Shown here piece after piece: positions 33,902 to 42,621 of a DNA stretch of 64,000 nt (positions are counted from its first letter, which is position 1; every line of letters starts with the position of its first letter). This DNA comes from Streptomyces griseus (GTDB lineage Bacteria; Actinomycetota; Actinomycetes; Streptomycetales; Streptomycetaceae), in contig NZ_UAVD01000052.1 in NCBI RefSeq assembly GCF_900460065.1, forward strand, positions 124,001-188,000, written 5' to 3'. The notes under the pieces were generated by a model. That model was given only the letters and a program-made list of their open reading frames with translations. It had not been told where the DNA came from and did not search any database. Both the position numbers and the translations under genes were made by a program.

Positions 33902-35017
33902 TTGTTTAACCCACACGCTTCACTTCCCTCCGCTCTCTCCCGTGCTTCGCGCGTCCCGACCTTGGCCGACTACGGCTGGGACGCGGAGCGTGAGCGGTCC
34001 TTCGGTCCGTCGAGGGACGAGGGGCTGGTCCCGGGCCGTGCAGTGCGGGCCGAGCGCGGTCTGTGCGACGTCGTCGCCGAGACCGGCCCCGTCCGCGCGA
34101 TGGTCCTCCCCTCCTCGGGTACCGGTGACCGGCTGACGCCGTGCACCGGCGACTGGGTGTCCGTCCGGCCGGCCGGTCCGGCGACCTCCGCCACCGTGGT
34201 GGAGGTGCTGGAGCGTAGGACGGCCGTGGTCCGCTCCACCTCCTCGCGCACCTCTCATGCCCAGGTGCTGGCCTCCAACGTCGACACCGTGGCGGTGGCC
34301 GTCTCCCTCGCCGACCCGCTCAAGCTCGGGCGGATCGAGCGGACGCTCGCCCTGGCGTGGGAGAGCGGCGCCACACCCGTGATCGTGCTCACCAAAGCCG
34401 ACCGGTCCACCGACCCCGCCTCCGCGGCATCCGAGGTGGCCGAGGCGGCACCGGGCGTGGAGGTGCTGGTCACCAGCGCCACCACCGGCGAGGGCCTGGA
34501 CATCCTGACCGCCGTCCTGTCGGGCACCGTGGTCCTGCTCGGCCCCTCCGGCGCCGGCAAGTCCACTCTCGGCAACCGCCTGCTCGGCGAGGATCTCCTG
34601 GCCACTGGCGAGGTACGCGGCAGCGACGGCAAGGGCAGGCACACCACCGCATGGCGCGAACTGGTGCCGCTGCCCCACGGCGGAGTCCTCCTGGACACCC
34701 CGGGTCTGCGCGGCGTCGGGCTGCACGACGCCGACGACGGCCTGGAGCACACCTTCGCAGAGATCACTGAGCTGGCCCGCGATTGCCGCTTCGCTGACTG
34801 CGCCCACACCACCGAGCCCGGCTGCGCCGTGCTGGCCGCCGTCGAGGACGGCCGTCTCACCCAGCGGCGTCTCGACAGCTACCACCGGCTGCAACGCGAG
34901 AACACCTACGCAGCCGCCCGCACCGACGCGCGGCTGCGTGCCGAGCTGGAACGGCCGATGAAGCAGATCTCGCGCCAGGTGCGCGCCCTCAAGCAGTCCC
35001 CCCACTTCAAGGCATGA
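33902..35017 (+). CDS. rsgA: Ribosome small-subunit-dependent GTPase A
   Basis: 371 residues from TTG 33902 (LFNPHASLP..LADYGWD), which fits the usual start of streptomycete RsgA; ATG 33839 is also in frame. The circularly permuted GTPase order is clear: OB-fold part, then VLTKADRS (G4), GPSGAGKSTLGNRLLG (G1), GRHTTAWRELV (G2) and DTPGLRGVG (G3). A zinc-binding tail follows (CRFADCAHTTEPGCAV, ending QVRALKQSPHFKA). RsgA assists 30S maturation and stress adaptation. It is coupled to a methyltransferase gene by a 4-bp overlap. Confidence 0.93.
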   Translation: MFNPHASLPSALSRASRVPTLADYGWDAERERSFGPSRDEGLVPGRAVRAERGLCDVVAETGPVRAMVLPSSGTGDRLTPCTGDWVSVRPAGPATSATVVEVLERRTAVVRSTSSRTSHAQVLASNVDTVAVAVSLADPLKLGRIERTLALAWESGATPVIVLTKADRSTDPASAASEVAEAAPGVEVLVTSATTGEGLDILTAVLSGTVVLLGPSGAGKSTLGNRLLGEDLLATGEVRGSDGKGRHTTAWRELVPLPHGGVLLDTPGLRGVGLHDADDGLEHTFAEITELARDCRFADCAHTTEPGCAVLAAVEDGRLTQRRLDSYHRLQRENTYAAARTDARLRAELERPMKQISRQVRALKQSPHFKA

Positions 35018-35781
35018 CGGAAAGGAACACGGTCATGGACCTTCCGCGCATCTTCACCATCCGTGAGAGCAACCACCGCATCCACAACCCTCTGACCGCG
35101 GACAAGTTCGCCGCCCTGGGCGAATCCCTCCGCCTCCCCGCCGGGACCCGCGTGCTCGACCTGGCCAGCGGCTCGGGCGAGATGCTGTGCACCTGGGCCC
35201 GCGACCTGGGTTTCACGGGCTCCGGCGTCGACATCAGCACGATCTTCACCGAGCAGGCCCAGGCACGCGCCGCCGAACTCGGCGTCGCCGACCGGGTCGA
35301 TTTCCTCCACGGTGACGCGGCCGGCCACGTCACCGACCAGCCGGTCGATCTGGCCGCCTGCGTGGGCGCCACCTGGATCGGCGACGGTGTCGCCGGAACA
35401 ACCGAGCTGCTCCAGCGCAGCCTCCGCCCGGGAGGAATGATGCTCATCGGCGAACCTTTCTGGCGGCAGACCCCTCCGGACGAGGAGACGGCCACGGCAT
35501 GCCACGCCACCTCCATCGCCGACTTCCTGCTTCTCCCGGAACTGATCGGGCAGTTCCGGGAACTCGGGTACGACGTCGTGGAAATGATGCTGGCCGACCA
35601 GAACAGCTGGGACCGTTACGCCGCGGCCCAGTGGCTCAGCATGCGCCGCTGGCTCGACGAGAACCCGGACGACGAGCTCGCCTCCGAAGTACGGGAAGAA
35701 CTCACCACCGAGCCCGCCCACTACGCCCGTTACGGGCGTGAGTACCTCAGCTGGGGGGTCTTCGCTCTCATGAAGCGCTGA
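35014..35781 (+). CDS. Class I SAM-dependent methyltransferase
   Basis: 255 residues. Motif I is RVLDLASGSGEMLCTWA near residues 46-62, then GSGVDIS, VDFLHGDAAG and LRPGGMMLIGEPFW, the usual class I layout. The substrate cannot be told. The start overlaps rsgA (ATGA), so the two are translationally coupled, and it shares the putative leader control. Resistance by ribosome or drug methylation is a possibility from context only. Confidence 0.88.
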   Translation: MTERNTVMDLPRIFTIRESNHRIHNPLTADKFAALGESLRLPAGTRVLDLASGSGEMLCTWARDLGFTGSGVDISTIFTEQAQARAAELGVADRVDFLHGDAAGHVTDQPVDLAACVGATWIGDGVAGTTELLQRSLRPGGMMLIGEPFWRQTPPDEETATACHATSIADFLLLPELIGQFRELGYDVVEMMLADQNSWDRYAAAQWLSMRRWLDENPDDELASEVREELTTEPAHYARYGREYLSWGVFALMKR

Positions 35782-35790
35782 CACTCCCGC

Positions 35791-35834
35791 CCCGAGTGGG
35801 GTCCGGGCGTCACATCCTCCGGGCCCCACTCGGG
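35791..35834 (+). terminator. Hairpin terminator after the rsgA operon
   Basis: Arms 35791-35806 (CCCGAGTGGGGTCCGG) and 35819-35834 pair over 16 bp with one T-G pair, 10 bp after the methyltransferase stop. Confidence 0.8.
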
Positions 35835-36010
35835 ACACCTCACCCCCACAGCGATCAAGCCGATGGCAAGGGCGAGAGGACATCCTCCGCCTCCACGCAG
35901 GCCCTGACCTTCCTTCCCGGCCGGGGCAGCTCGGGGCAGGGCCGTCAGAGCGACGCGGCGCAGCGTCGCGGATCCATCTGCCGCCCGGAGTGCCGGTGGC
36001 CGACGTTTGC

Positions 36011-36036
36011 AAACCTACCTATCGATAGGTAGGTTT
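36011..36036. promoter_or_regulatory. 26-bp perfect palindromic operator of the ABC exporter operon
   Basis: AAACCTACCTATC and its exact complement, centred on ATCGAT, end 5 bp before the ATG of the ATPase gene. CCTACCTATCGATAGGTAGG is typical of TetR operators. The TetR encoded as third gene of the same operon is the likely ligand protein, giving autorepression. Confidence 0.85.
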
Positions 36037-36041
36037 CAGGG

Positions 36042-37004
36042 ATGGACAACGCCGCCACCCCATCCATCCGTACCATCGGGCTCGGCCGGGACTTCGCCGA
36101 CCACACCGCGGTCCACCGGCTCGACCTGGAAGTGAACGCCGGAGAGGTCTACGGCCTGCTCGGCCCCAACGGCTCGGGCAAGAGCACCACCGTCCGGATG
36201 CTCACCACCATGCTCCGCCCCTCCCGGGGCACCGCACAGGTCGCCGGAGCCGACGTCGCCCGTGACCCTGGAACGGTCCGCCGCCGCGCCGGAGTCGTTC
36301 TCCAGGGCACCGCCCTCGACCCTCTGATGTCCGCCCGCGAACTGCTGCGCCTGCAAGGACGGCTCCAGTCGCTCACCCCCCGGCAGGCACGGGCACGCTG
36401 CACCGAACTCCTCACCGCCTTCGACGCGCGGGACTTCGCGGACACCCCCGTCGGCAGGCTCAGCGGGGGCCAGCGCCGCCGCGTCGACCTCGCCGTCGCT
36501 CTGGTCCAGCGCCCGGACGTCCTCTTCCTCGACGAACCCACCACGGGACTCGACCCGGCCAGCCGCCGGGACCTGTGGGACGAGATCCGCACACTGGCGG
36601 CCAACCACGGCGTCACCGTCCTGCTGACCACCCAGCACCTGGAGGAGGCCGACCAGCTCTGCGACCGCGTCGGCATCCTCCGTGCCGGACGCCTCATCGC
36701 CTCCGCCGCCCCGCACGCCCTCAAGGACGAAGTCGGCGACCGTTTCCTCACCCTGCGATTCCGCGATGCCTCCGCCGCCGACCAGGCCCGGGAACTACTC
36801 GCCGCCAAGGGAGAACAGCTCCACACGGCCGAAACCGCTCCACACGCGGTGAGTATCCGGCTCGCCCGCCCCGGGGCCGATGGAGAGACGCTGCTCACCC
36901 TGGCCTCAGCCGGCCTGCACGCCGAGTCCCTGACCGTCGACGAACCCAGCCTGGAAGACGTCTTTCTCCGCCTGGCCCTCACCCCGGAAGGCGCCGCCGC
37001 ATGA
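36042..37004 (+). CDS. ABC-2 type exporter, ATP-binding protein (DrrA-like)
   Basis: 320 residues. Walker A is GLLGPNGSGKSTTVRMLTT near 37-55, with the Q-loop in VVLQGTALD, signature LSGGQRRRVDLAVAL and Walker B VLFLDEPTTGLDPAS. The C-terminal DrrA-like extension follows (SLEDVFLRLAL). Such ATPases drive daunorubicin-type drug efflux with a small permease. A perfect palindromic operator overlaps its promoter region, and ATGA couples it to the permease. Confidence 0.93.
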   Translation: MDNAATPSIRTIGLGRDFADHTAVHRLDLEVNAGEVYGLLGPNGSGKSTTVRMLTTMLRPSRGTAQVAGADVARDPGTVRRRAGVVLQGTALDPLMSARELLRLQGRLQSLTPRQARARCTELLTAFDARDFADTPVGRLSGGQRRRVDLAVALVQRPDVLFLDEPTTGLDPASRRDLWDEIRTLAANHGVTVLLTTQHLEEADQLCDRVGILRAGRLIASAAPHALKDEVGDRFLTLRFRDASAADQARELLAAKGEQLHTAETAPHAVSIRLARPGADGETLLTLASAGLHAESLTVDEPSLEDVFLRLALTPEGAAA

Positions 37005-37816
37005 GCACGGTCACCACCGCCGACACTGCAGGCCCGCCCGCAGCACCGAAGTCGTGGGCAGCCCTCGGGCCTCTGACCGCCCGCTCGCTCAAGTCCTGCC
37101 TCCGTACGCCGTCCCTGCTGCTCTCCCCGCTGCTCACCAGCGCGTTCTTCATGATCATCTACGAGGGGCAGCTGTCGTCGGTCACGGCCGCAGCCACTCC
37201 CGGCGGTCGCTACATCGACGTGGTTCTGCCACTGTGCCTGCTCACCACCGCCTTCACCGGCGGCGCCACCGCGGGTCAGCTGTTCGTGAACGACATCGGC
37301 TCGGGCTATCACGCCCGGCTCTGGCTCACCCCGGTCGGCCGCTGGGCCCTTCTCGCCGCACCCGTCATGGCAGGCGTCGTCGTCCTCGCCGCTCAGGCCG
37401 CAGCGCTCACCGGACTCGGCCTGCTGCTCGGCCTGGACCCCGTCACCGGGGCCCCCGCTATCCTGGCGATCATCAGTGCCACCGTCCTGCTGGGTACGGG
37501 CTTCCTGTTGCTGGCCGGCGCGGTGGGCCTCCACACCGGGAACAGCTCGGCAGTCGGCTCCGTGACCCTCGTCTTCTTCCCGCTCTCCTTCTTCACCGCC
37601 ACGTTCGTCCCGCGTGACCAGCTCGGCGGCTGGATGGCCCACGCTGCCGACGTCAACCCGCTCACCCCGCCGCTGGAGGCCATGCGCGGCCTGCTCACCG
37701 CACCCTGGAACGAGCAGAACCTGCTGCCGGGCGCTCTCGTCGCTCTCGCCATCCTGGTGACGGGCGCCGCAGCGGCCCACCTCGCCCTGACCCGCCGTAC
37801 CCGTACAGGAGTCTGA
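37001..37816 (+). CDS. ABC-2 type exporter, permease (DrrB-like)
   Basis: 271 residues from ATG 37001, overlapping the ATPase stop. Six hydrophobic segments are visible, for example LLLSPLLTSAFFMIIYEG, VVLPLCLLTTAFTGGATAG, WALLAAPVMAGVVVLAAQAA, AILAIISATVLLGTGFLLLA and VTLVFFPLSFFTATFV. The conserved ABC-2 end, WMAHAADVNPLTPPLEAMRGL, is present. It forms the membrane part of a drug-type exporter. Confidence 0.9.
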   Translation: MSTVTTADTAGPPAAPKSWAALGPLTARSLKSCLRTPSLLLSPLLTSAFFMIIYEGQLSSVTAAATPGGRYIDVVLPLCLLTTAFTGGATAGQLFVNDIGSGYHARLWLTPVGRWALLAAPVMAGVVVLAAQAAALTGLGLLLGLDPVTGAPAILAIISATVLLGTGFLLLAGAVGLHTGNSSAVGSVTLVFFPLSFFTATFVPRDQLGGWMAHAADVNPLTPPLEAMRGLLTAPWNEQNLLPGALVALAILVTGAAAAHLALTRRTRTGV

Positions 37817-37821
37817 CCACC

Positions 37822-38409
37822 ATGCCCCGCCAGAGCGACACCCGCGTCCGTGCCCGCGACGAATTCGCCCGCCGGCTCGCCGACTACGGCTACCTCGGAG
37901 TCTCCCTCGACGACATCGCCAAAGCCGTCGACGTGAAGAAGGCCAGCCTCTACCACCACTTCCCCGGCGGAAAGCCCTCCCTGTTCATGGAGGTCGCCGA
38001 CCACTACACCAAGGAGGCCTCCGCCCTCCTCCAGAACGCGCTCGCCACCCCCGGCACCCTGCGCGACAAGCTCCTCGCCCTCGCCGCCTCCTACGCCCAG
38101 GGCACCTACAATTCCGCGCTCAGCAACCAGATCTACTACGCCACCCGCCACCTCGAAGACGACCAGCGCGCCGCAATCTCCCACGCCTACGTGCGCGGCC
38201 TCATCGAGCCCGTCACCGACCTCATGGCCGAGGCGGTGGCCACGGGCGAGCTGCGGCAGGCCGACCCGGGATTCCTCGCCACCGCCTTCATGGAACTCGC
38301 CGCCACCGTCCACCCCACACAGGACGACCGCACTGCGTCCTCCGCCGACCGCCTGGCCCGGGATGTCGTCGACCTCTTCCTGCGAGGAGCCGGCCCAGGC
38401 ACCCCCTGA
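37822..38409 (+). CDS. TetR-family regulator of the ABC exporter
   Basis: 195 residues. The HTH is near residues 10-50 (ARDEFARRLADYGYLGVSLD, DIAKAVDVKKASLYHHFPGG). The C-terminal ligand domain is not assigned. It starts 5 bp after the permease stop, so it is the third gene of the operon, and the 26-bp palindrome at 36011 is its probable binding site. Confidence 0.9.
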   Translation: MPRQSDTRVRARDEFARRLADYGYLGVSLDDIAKAVDVKKASLYHHFPGGKPSLFMEVADHYTKEASALLQNALATPGTLRDKLLALAASYAQGTYNSALSNQIYYATRHLEDDQRAAISHAYVRGLIEPVTDLMAEAVATGELRQADPGFLATAFMELAATVHPTQDDRTASSADRLARDVVDLFLRGAGPGTP

Positions 38410-38852
38410 CCTGAACGCCCAGCTCTCAAGCGCCCGGCCAAGCCCTCTTCGAACTTACGGGTGCTTGGAGATCTGAGGTCGCCCGGGCGAAGTACGGTCG
38501 TCGCCCGACCGGTGACCCAGTGACGGCCGGCGGCTCGGTATGCGGGTCCACCACCCGAACCAGGTCGGCCCGACCAACCCCACCACCGGGCCACCGATAA
38601 CGCCTCCTCTGTGCTGCTGTCCCATCTACCTGGCGACGCCACTCGCTACCCGGTGGGAAACCCGAACCCGATCCAGCGGCGGGGCGTACGTCCCCCGACG
38701 ACCAACCTCAACCACGCGCCGGCCGGGCCGCGCGGCAAGGAGCACGAACAAGCGAGCCCCGCTGACCCCGGACGCCCCCGGACTCCGGTGTTCTGTAGCC
38801 CCTCCTCGGGCACGTCACTGAACACCACGATCCGCCACGCCGGGGGTACACC
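38410..38852. other. Intergenic stretch, 443 bp
   Basis: No supported gene. It should contain the terminator of the exporter operon and the promoter of the next small gene, but no strong hairpin was found. Confidence 0.4.
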
Positions 38853-39059
38853 ATGAGCGACCGGACCAGAATGCTTCTCATCGCCGCAGCCCTCCTGGCC
38901 GCGGCCGGAATCATCGCCTGGCTGACCTGGGGCACCCTGTGGCTTCTCGCATCCATGGCTCTTACCTTCAGCGCCGTTCCCCTGCTCGTCGGCGCGTTCT
39001 TCGACGGCGACGGCAACGACCCCGGCAGCAGCAACGGCGGAGTCGGACTCGGCCTCTGA
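38853..39059 (+). CDS. Small two-helix membrane protein
   Basis: 68 residues with two hydrophobic segments (MLLIAAALLAAAGIIAWLTW, GTLWLLASMALTFSAVPLLV) and a short Asp/Gly/Ser tail. No family known to me. Weak ribosome binding site (GGGGG 5 bases before ATG). Confidence 0.6.
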   Translation: MSDRTRMLLIAAALLAAAGIIAWLTWGTLWLLASMALTFSAVPLLVGAFFDGDGNDPGSSNGGVGLGL

Positions 39060-39468
39060 ACCCGGTCACACCGCGGCGTCGGACAACTTGGTTTCCGACG
39101 GCGGCGTTTGCCACCGACGCAGAGTTCTCCGGCGGGAAGCACTTCGGCCGCACGGTCGTCGCCATGGCCTCGCAAGCGGCCCCGCCGTCCATAACGGGCA
39201 CCGCGCCGGCCGCCCAAGCACCCTCCGTACGGGGGCGACCCGTATGAGCGCCGCCCCCCTTCCCGAAGGCGACTGGATTCGGGGCATCATCAAGCAGCCC
39301 TGCAGCCGCGATCCCGACCGGCGCGAAGTCCATCGGGAACCGGCCCCGGCCCGTGGCCGCCGGGGGTGATCCTGCACTCGGGCCAGCTGATGAGCACGGT
39401 GGACGGCGTGGCGGTGCCGGTGCTCGGCCCCGCCACGCAGGGGTGCAGGCGCTACCGCTGGCTCGCCG
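39060..39468. other. Gene-poor stretch, 409 bp
   Basis: No supported gene. A short plus frame near 39367-39450 (ILHSGQLMSTVDGVAVPVLG) faintly recalls a PAAR-like repeat but is too short. No immunity-like gene is seen here beside the toxin. Confidence 0.4.
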
Positions 39469-41214
39469 CTACTCCGTCTCCATCGCCTCGGTCAGGCGGC
39501 GGCGGTTGCCGTCGGTGTCACTGTCCGAGTCCGTCCCGTAGTCGATCGTCGTCTTCGGTGAGCCGCCCGTGGTGGCGATGGTGATCTCGTGGTCCGCGTC
39601 GCACTCCCACTGGAGAGTGGCGTACGTGTTGCCGATCGCATCGTCCACACGGGAGACGAACCGTGTGGCGTTCTTCGCCGAGTAGCCGGCCATGCCGATG
39701 TTGGCGGCCCCGGAGATCCACAGAGGGCCGGGCCGCGCCTCCGTGCCGATGAACAGGTTCGCGTAGCAGGAGACACAGGGGCGCTTGGTCCCTGCCAGGC
39801 TGTCCGGGATGACCTTCTCCGGCTCGTCGCCGGTGAGGTGGTCGACGATCCGGCGCTCGGCGTGGTAGCCCTCGTCGCCGCCGGAGGCCACCGTCACCGG
39901 CTCGGCGAGCGCAGTGATGACGTTGGCGTACTTCTCGGTGACCGCCTCATCGGCGCTGTCGTTGGCGATGCGCTTGTCCGTCTTGTCGGAGTGACGCGCG
40001 AGCCTGCCCTCGGCGTCCCCGCGCAGGAGGTCGTCCGAGTCGGCCGGGTACTCCTTGAGTACCTTCTTCAGGAACGCGCTGCCGCTCAGGCCCCCCAGCT
40101 CGGAGGCGAGCAAGCTGTTGGCCGCCGTGGTGTTCCCGGCTATGTACAGCTTTTCTCCGTGGATCGCCGCCTGGATCTCAATCGGATTCTCGCCCTTCTC
40201 CGTGAGGTAGTTCTTCACCACGGTGGATACCCAGCGCATCGCCTGCTTGTCGGGCTCGCCGGCGTAGGACCGCGGGCCCATGGTGTTGTCCGGGCTCGCC
40301 TTGTAGGCGGCGTTGCTGGACTTGAAAGCGGCGGCCTGCTGCGCGTCCATCCCGCCGATCTTGTGGAGCGTCATCCGGGCCCAGACCTCCGGGCTTCCAT
40401 CGGCGATCCACCCCTTGGCCTCGAACTGCGACTTGACGGCGCGCGCGAATTCCTTGTTCGCGCGGGCCTCCGGGGACGCCTTCTTCGCCTTCGGCATGCG
40501 CTGCACGACGGGTGCCGCGGCGGCGCGGCCCGGCGCGTCGGCAGGCCTCCTCTGGAGAACGGGGGCCGCCGAGGACATGACGCGGCTGGCGTTGGCCTCC
40601 GCCTCGCGTTCGAACCGGTCGGAGGGGTCGGAGACCTTAAGCCCCGACCCGTTGTCGGTGCCCGCGACGGGGCCCTGGCGCTGCTGGATGACGTGGGTCA
40701 GCTCGTGGGCGAGGGTGTGCTTGTCGGCGCCGCCGTCACCGATGACGATATGGCTGCCCGAGGTGTAGGCGCGGGCGCCGACCTCCGCGGCGGATGCCTT
40801 GGCGGCCCTGTCGTTGTGGATGCGTACGTCGGAGAAGTCCGCGCCGAGCCGGGACTCCATGTCGGTGCGGGTCGAGTCGTCGAGCGGGCGCCCCCCGGTG
40901 CGGAGCACGTCGTGCACGGCGGAGCGCCGCTGCACCTGCGGCGCGGCAGCGCGCTGCACCGCGGGGGTCTCCGCTTGTTGGTGGTCGCAGTCCGGACCGT
41001 GCTGGTGCCGCTCCTGCTCGGCTGTCTGCACGCCGGTGTGGCCCGCGCGGCGGAGCATCTGGACGACGGCTGCGTTGCCCACGCTGCCCTGGAGAGGTTG
41101 CAGGCCCGCTGGCTGTGCTCCGTCCGCGCCGGCCGGTACGGTCGCCGGAGTGCGGCCGGGCGTCCGGTCGGTCCTCTCGGACTCCGGTCGTCCGGCGTTG
41201 CCTTGAGCGCGCAT
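39469..41214 (-). CDS. DUF4157-domain protein with C-terminal deaminase-like toxin domain
   Basis: 581 residues from ATG 41214, with GGAAAGAG upstream; the frame is open for 125 more codons without coding character. Residues 98-180 are DUF4157, with HELTH at 170-174 (zinc-peptidase-like), SRLGADFSDVRIHND and AYTSGSHIVIGDGGADKHTL. Repeated VQR/LQRR motifs flank it. The C-terminal third has GYHAERRIVDHL with HAE at 451-453 and PCVSC at 479-483, the zinc-binding pattern of the cytidine-deaminase superfamily seen in polymorphic toxins. DUF4157 proteins are common effectors of extracellular contractile injection systems. A nucleic-acid deaminase effector is inferred. No secretion signal or neighbouring immunity gene is evident. 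Confidence 0.82.
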   Translation of the reverse strand: MRAQGNAGRPESERTDRTPGRTPATVPAGADGAQPAGLQPLQGSVGNAAVVQMLRRAGHTGVQTAEQERHQHGPDCDHQQAETPAVQRAAAPQVQRRSAVHDVLRTGGRPLDDSTRTDMESRLGADFSDVRIHNDRAAKASAAEVGARAYTSGSHIVIGDGGADKHTLAHELTHVIQQRQGPVAGTDNGSGLKVSDPSDRFEREAEANASRVMSSAAPVLQRRPADAPGRAAAAPVVQRMPKAKKASPEARANKEFARAVKSQFEAKGWIADGSPEVWARMTLHKIGGMDAQQAAAFKSSNAAYKASPDNTMGPRSYAGEPDKQAMRWVSTVVKNYLTEKGENPIEIQAAIHGEKLYIAGNTTAANSLLASELGGLSGSAFLKKVLKEYPADSDDLLRGDAEGRLARHSDKTDKRIANDSADEAVTEKYANVITALAEPVTVASGGDEGYHAERRIVDHLTGDEPEKVIPDSLAGTKRPCVSCYANLFIGTEARPGPLWISGAANIGMAGYSAKNATRFVSRVDDAIGNTYATLQWECDADHEITIATTGGSPKTTIDYGTDSDSDTDGNRRRLTEAMETE

Positions 41215-41803
41215 GGGGTCTCTTTCCGCAGGTGAAACAGCTGTACCCCTGCCTACCGGATGCGACGGGGCCGGGTGAAGGGCCGTGAGGGCAGCGTCGA
41301 ACGTCCGGGCGGGCAGCGGGTCGGGGTAAGAGGAGTGCCCGGGTCCGGGGCACCTCGCGGGGGTGCCGCAGCTGCAGGTGCCGGCGGCGCGCGTCGCTCT
41401 GGAAGAAGTCGGCCGCCGTCGGGTCGGGCGCGGTTTCGCCAGGTTCGTCAGCGAGACCGAGTCCGGCGGCTTCGATGGGCCACGCCCGATCGATGGGGTT
41501 CTGCGCTGCTCCTGAGGCCACCCTCCCAAGGGGGTGGCACAGGGATCTGGCATGCCTCGCGGTGAACGGCATATGAGTTCATCACGCATCAGAAAGCTGC
41601 GGTGCCCGCCTTGTCTCCGCTGTACACGCCTTCAAGGGGCGCCGCCGTTTCACGAGAACAGCACCCCCGACAGCGACGCCGGCAAGCGCTCGGCCCCGTG
41701 TCGGCGCACCAGCACCGGATCGGGTGCTCTATGAGGTTCTCCTGTAGAGCCCTGACGGCCATCTCGCCTCGCATTGCGGAAGCACCGCCGAGGTTCCGAT
41801 GCT
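41215..41803. other. Intergenic stretch, 589 bp
   Basis: No supported gene. It contains the promoter side of the DUF4157 gene and the downstream side of the MarR gene. The frames here are Arg/Pro-rich noise. Confidence 0.4.
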
Positions 41804-42256
41804 TCAGAGCAGTTTGCCGAGGATGCCGGAGAGCTGTCTGCGCTCCGCCGGGCTGAGGGCCTGGAAGGTTCCGTCAAGGAATTCCGGCACGGCCTCTTCG
41901 GCCTGGGCGAGGAGTTGTCGACCGGGGTCGGTGATGGTGACGGCGTATGCGCGCCGGTCTGCGGCATCTCGTTCGCGGCGTACGTGGCCTGCCTGTTCGA
42001 GACTGTCGCAGATGCCGACCATCACGCTGCGATCGATGCGCAGTTCGTCGCTCAGGACGCGCTGCGAGCTGGGACCGACTTCGGCGAGCATCTTCAGCAC
42101 CAGGTGCTGGCCGACGCCGAGCCCGAGCGCACCGGCCCTGGCGTCCGCGGCCCGGGCGACCGCGGCTGAGGCTCGGCACAGGGCGATGTCCAAACGCTCG
42201 GCAGCGAGCCGGGGAAAGTAGGCGGCGCTCGTGTGGTTCGTGGTTGTGGACGGCAT
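41804..42256 (-). CDS. MarR-family transcriptional regulator
   Basis: 150 residues from ATG 42256 with GGAGGGAG upstream; an earlier ATG (42445) extends over the operator and is rejected. The winged helix is typical: GLGVGQHLVLKMLAEVGPSS, QRVLSDELRIDRSVMVGICD, SLEQAGHVRRERDAADRRAY. It is divergent from a nitroreductase gene with a palindrome between them. MarR proteins of this kind sense oxidants or phenolics. Confidence 0.9.
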   Translation of the reverse strand: MPSTTTNHTSAAYFPRLAAERLDIALCRASAAVARAADARAGALGLGVGQHLVLKMLAEVGPSSQRVLSDELRIDRSVMVGICDSLEQAGHVRRERDAADRRAYAVTITDPGRQLLAQAEEAVPEFLDGTFQALSPAERRQLSGILGKLL

Positions 42257-42308
42257 GTGGTGGCTCCCTCCTGGCCCCGCCACCGTACCAGTAATCATCT
42301 GACTCCAG

Positions 42309-42328
42309 ATCGTTTGACGACAAACGAT
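42309..42328. promoter_or_regulatory. MarR operator candidate
   Basis: ATCGTTTG-ACGA-CAAACGAT: 8-bp perfect arms, 53 bp from the marR start. A second short palindrome, ATCTGC-TG-GCAGAT, lies at 42351-42364. Confidence 0.7.
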
Positions 42329-42621
42329 TGGAATCGTATGCTCGCCAACCATCTGCTGGCAGATCATTGGCGCTCTGGTGGAGGTCGCGCATGGACCATT
42401 CCGATTCCGACAGCCGCAAGCGGGTGGACGGCCGCAGTTCGTCACGTGAGTCGGGCGGGCCCCGAGTCGTCAGCCACCGAATCGATTTGCTCGTGCCCAG
42501 CTATCCCTCGCTGCACGACGCCCCCCCTCGCGTCCACCGTCCTGCGGGCCCGCGTCGGGCACCGAGGCTCAGGCCTCTTCCTGAGCCTCGCCCACACCAC
42601 CACCACCAAAGGAGGCTCCTC

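Noticed and set aside
39367..39450. PAAR-like peptide next to the toxin gene
   Set aside because: Too short, no start, only a vague resemblance.
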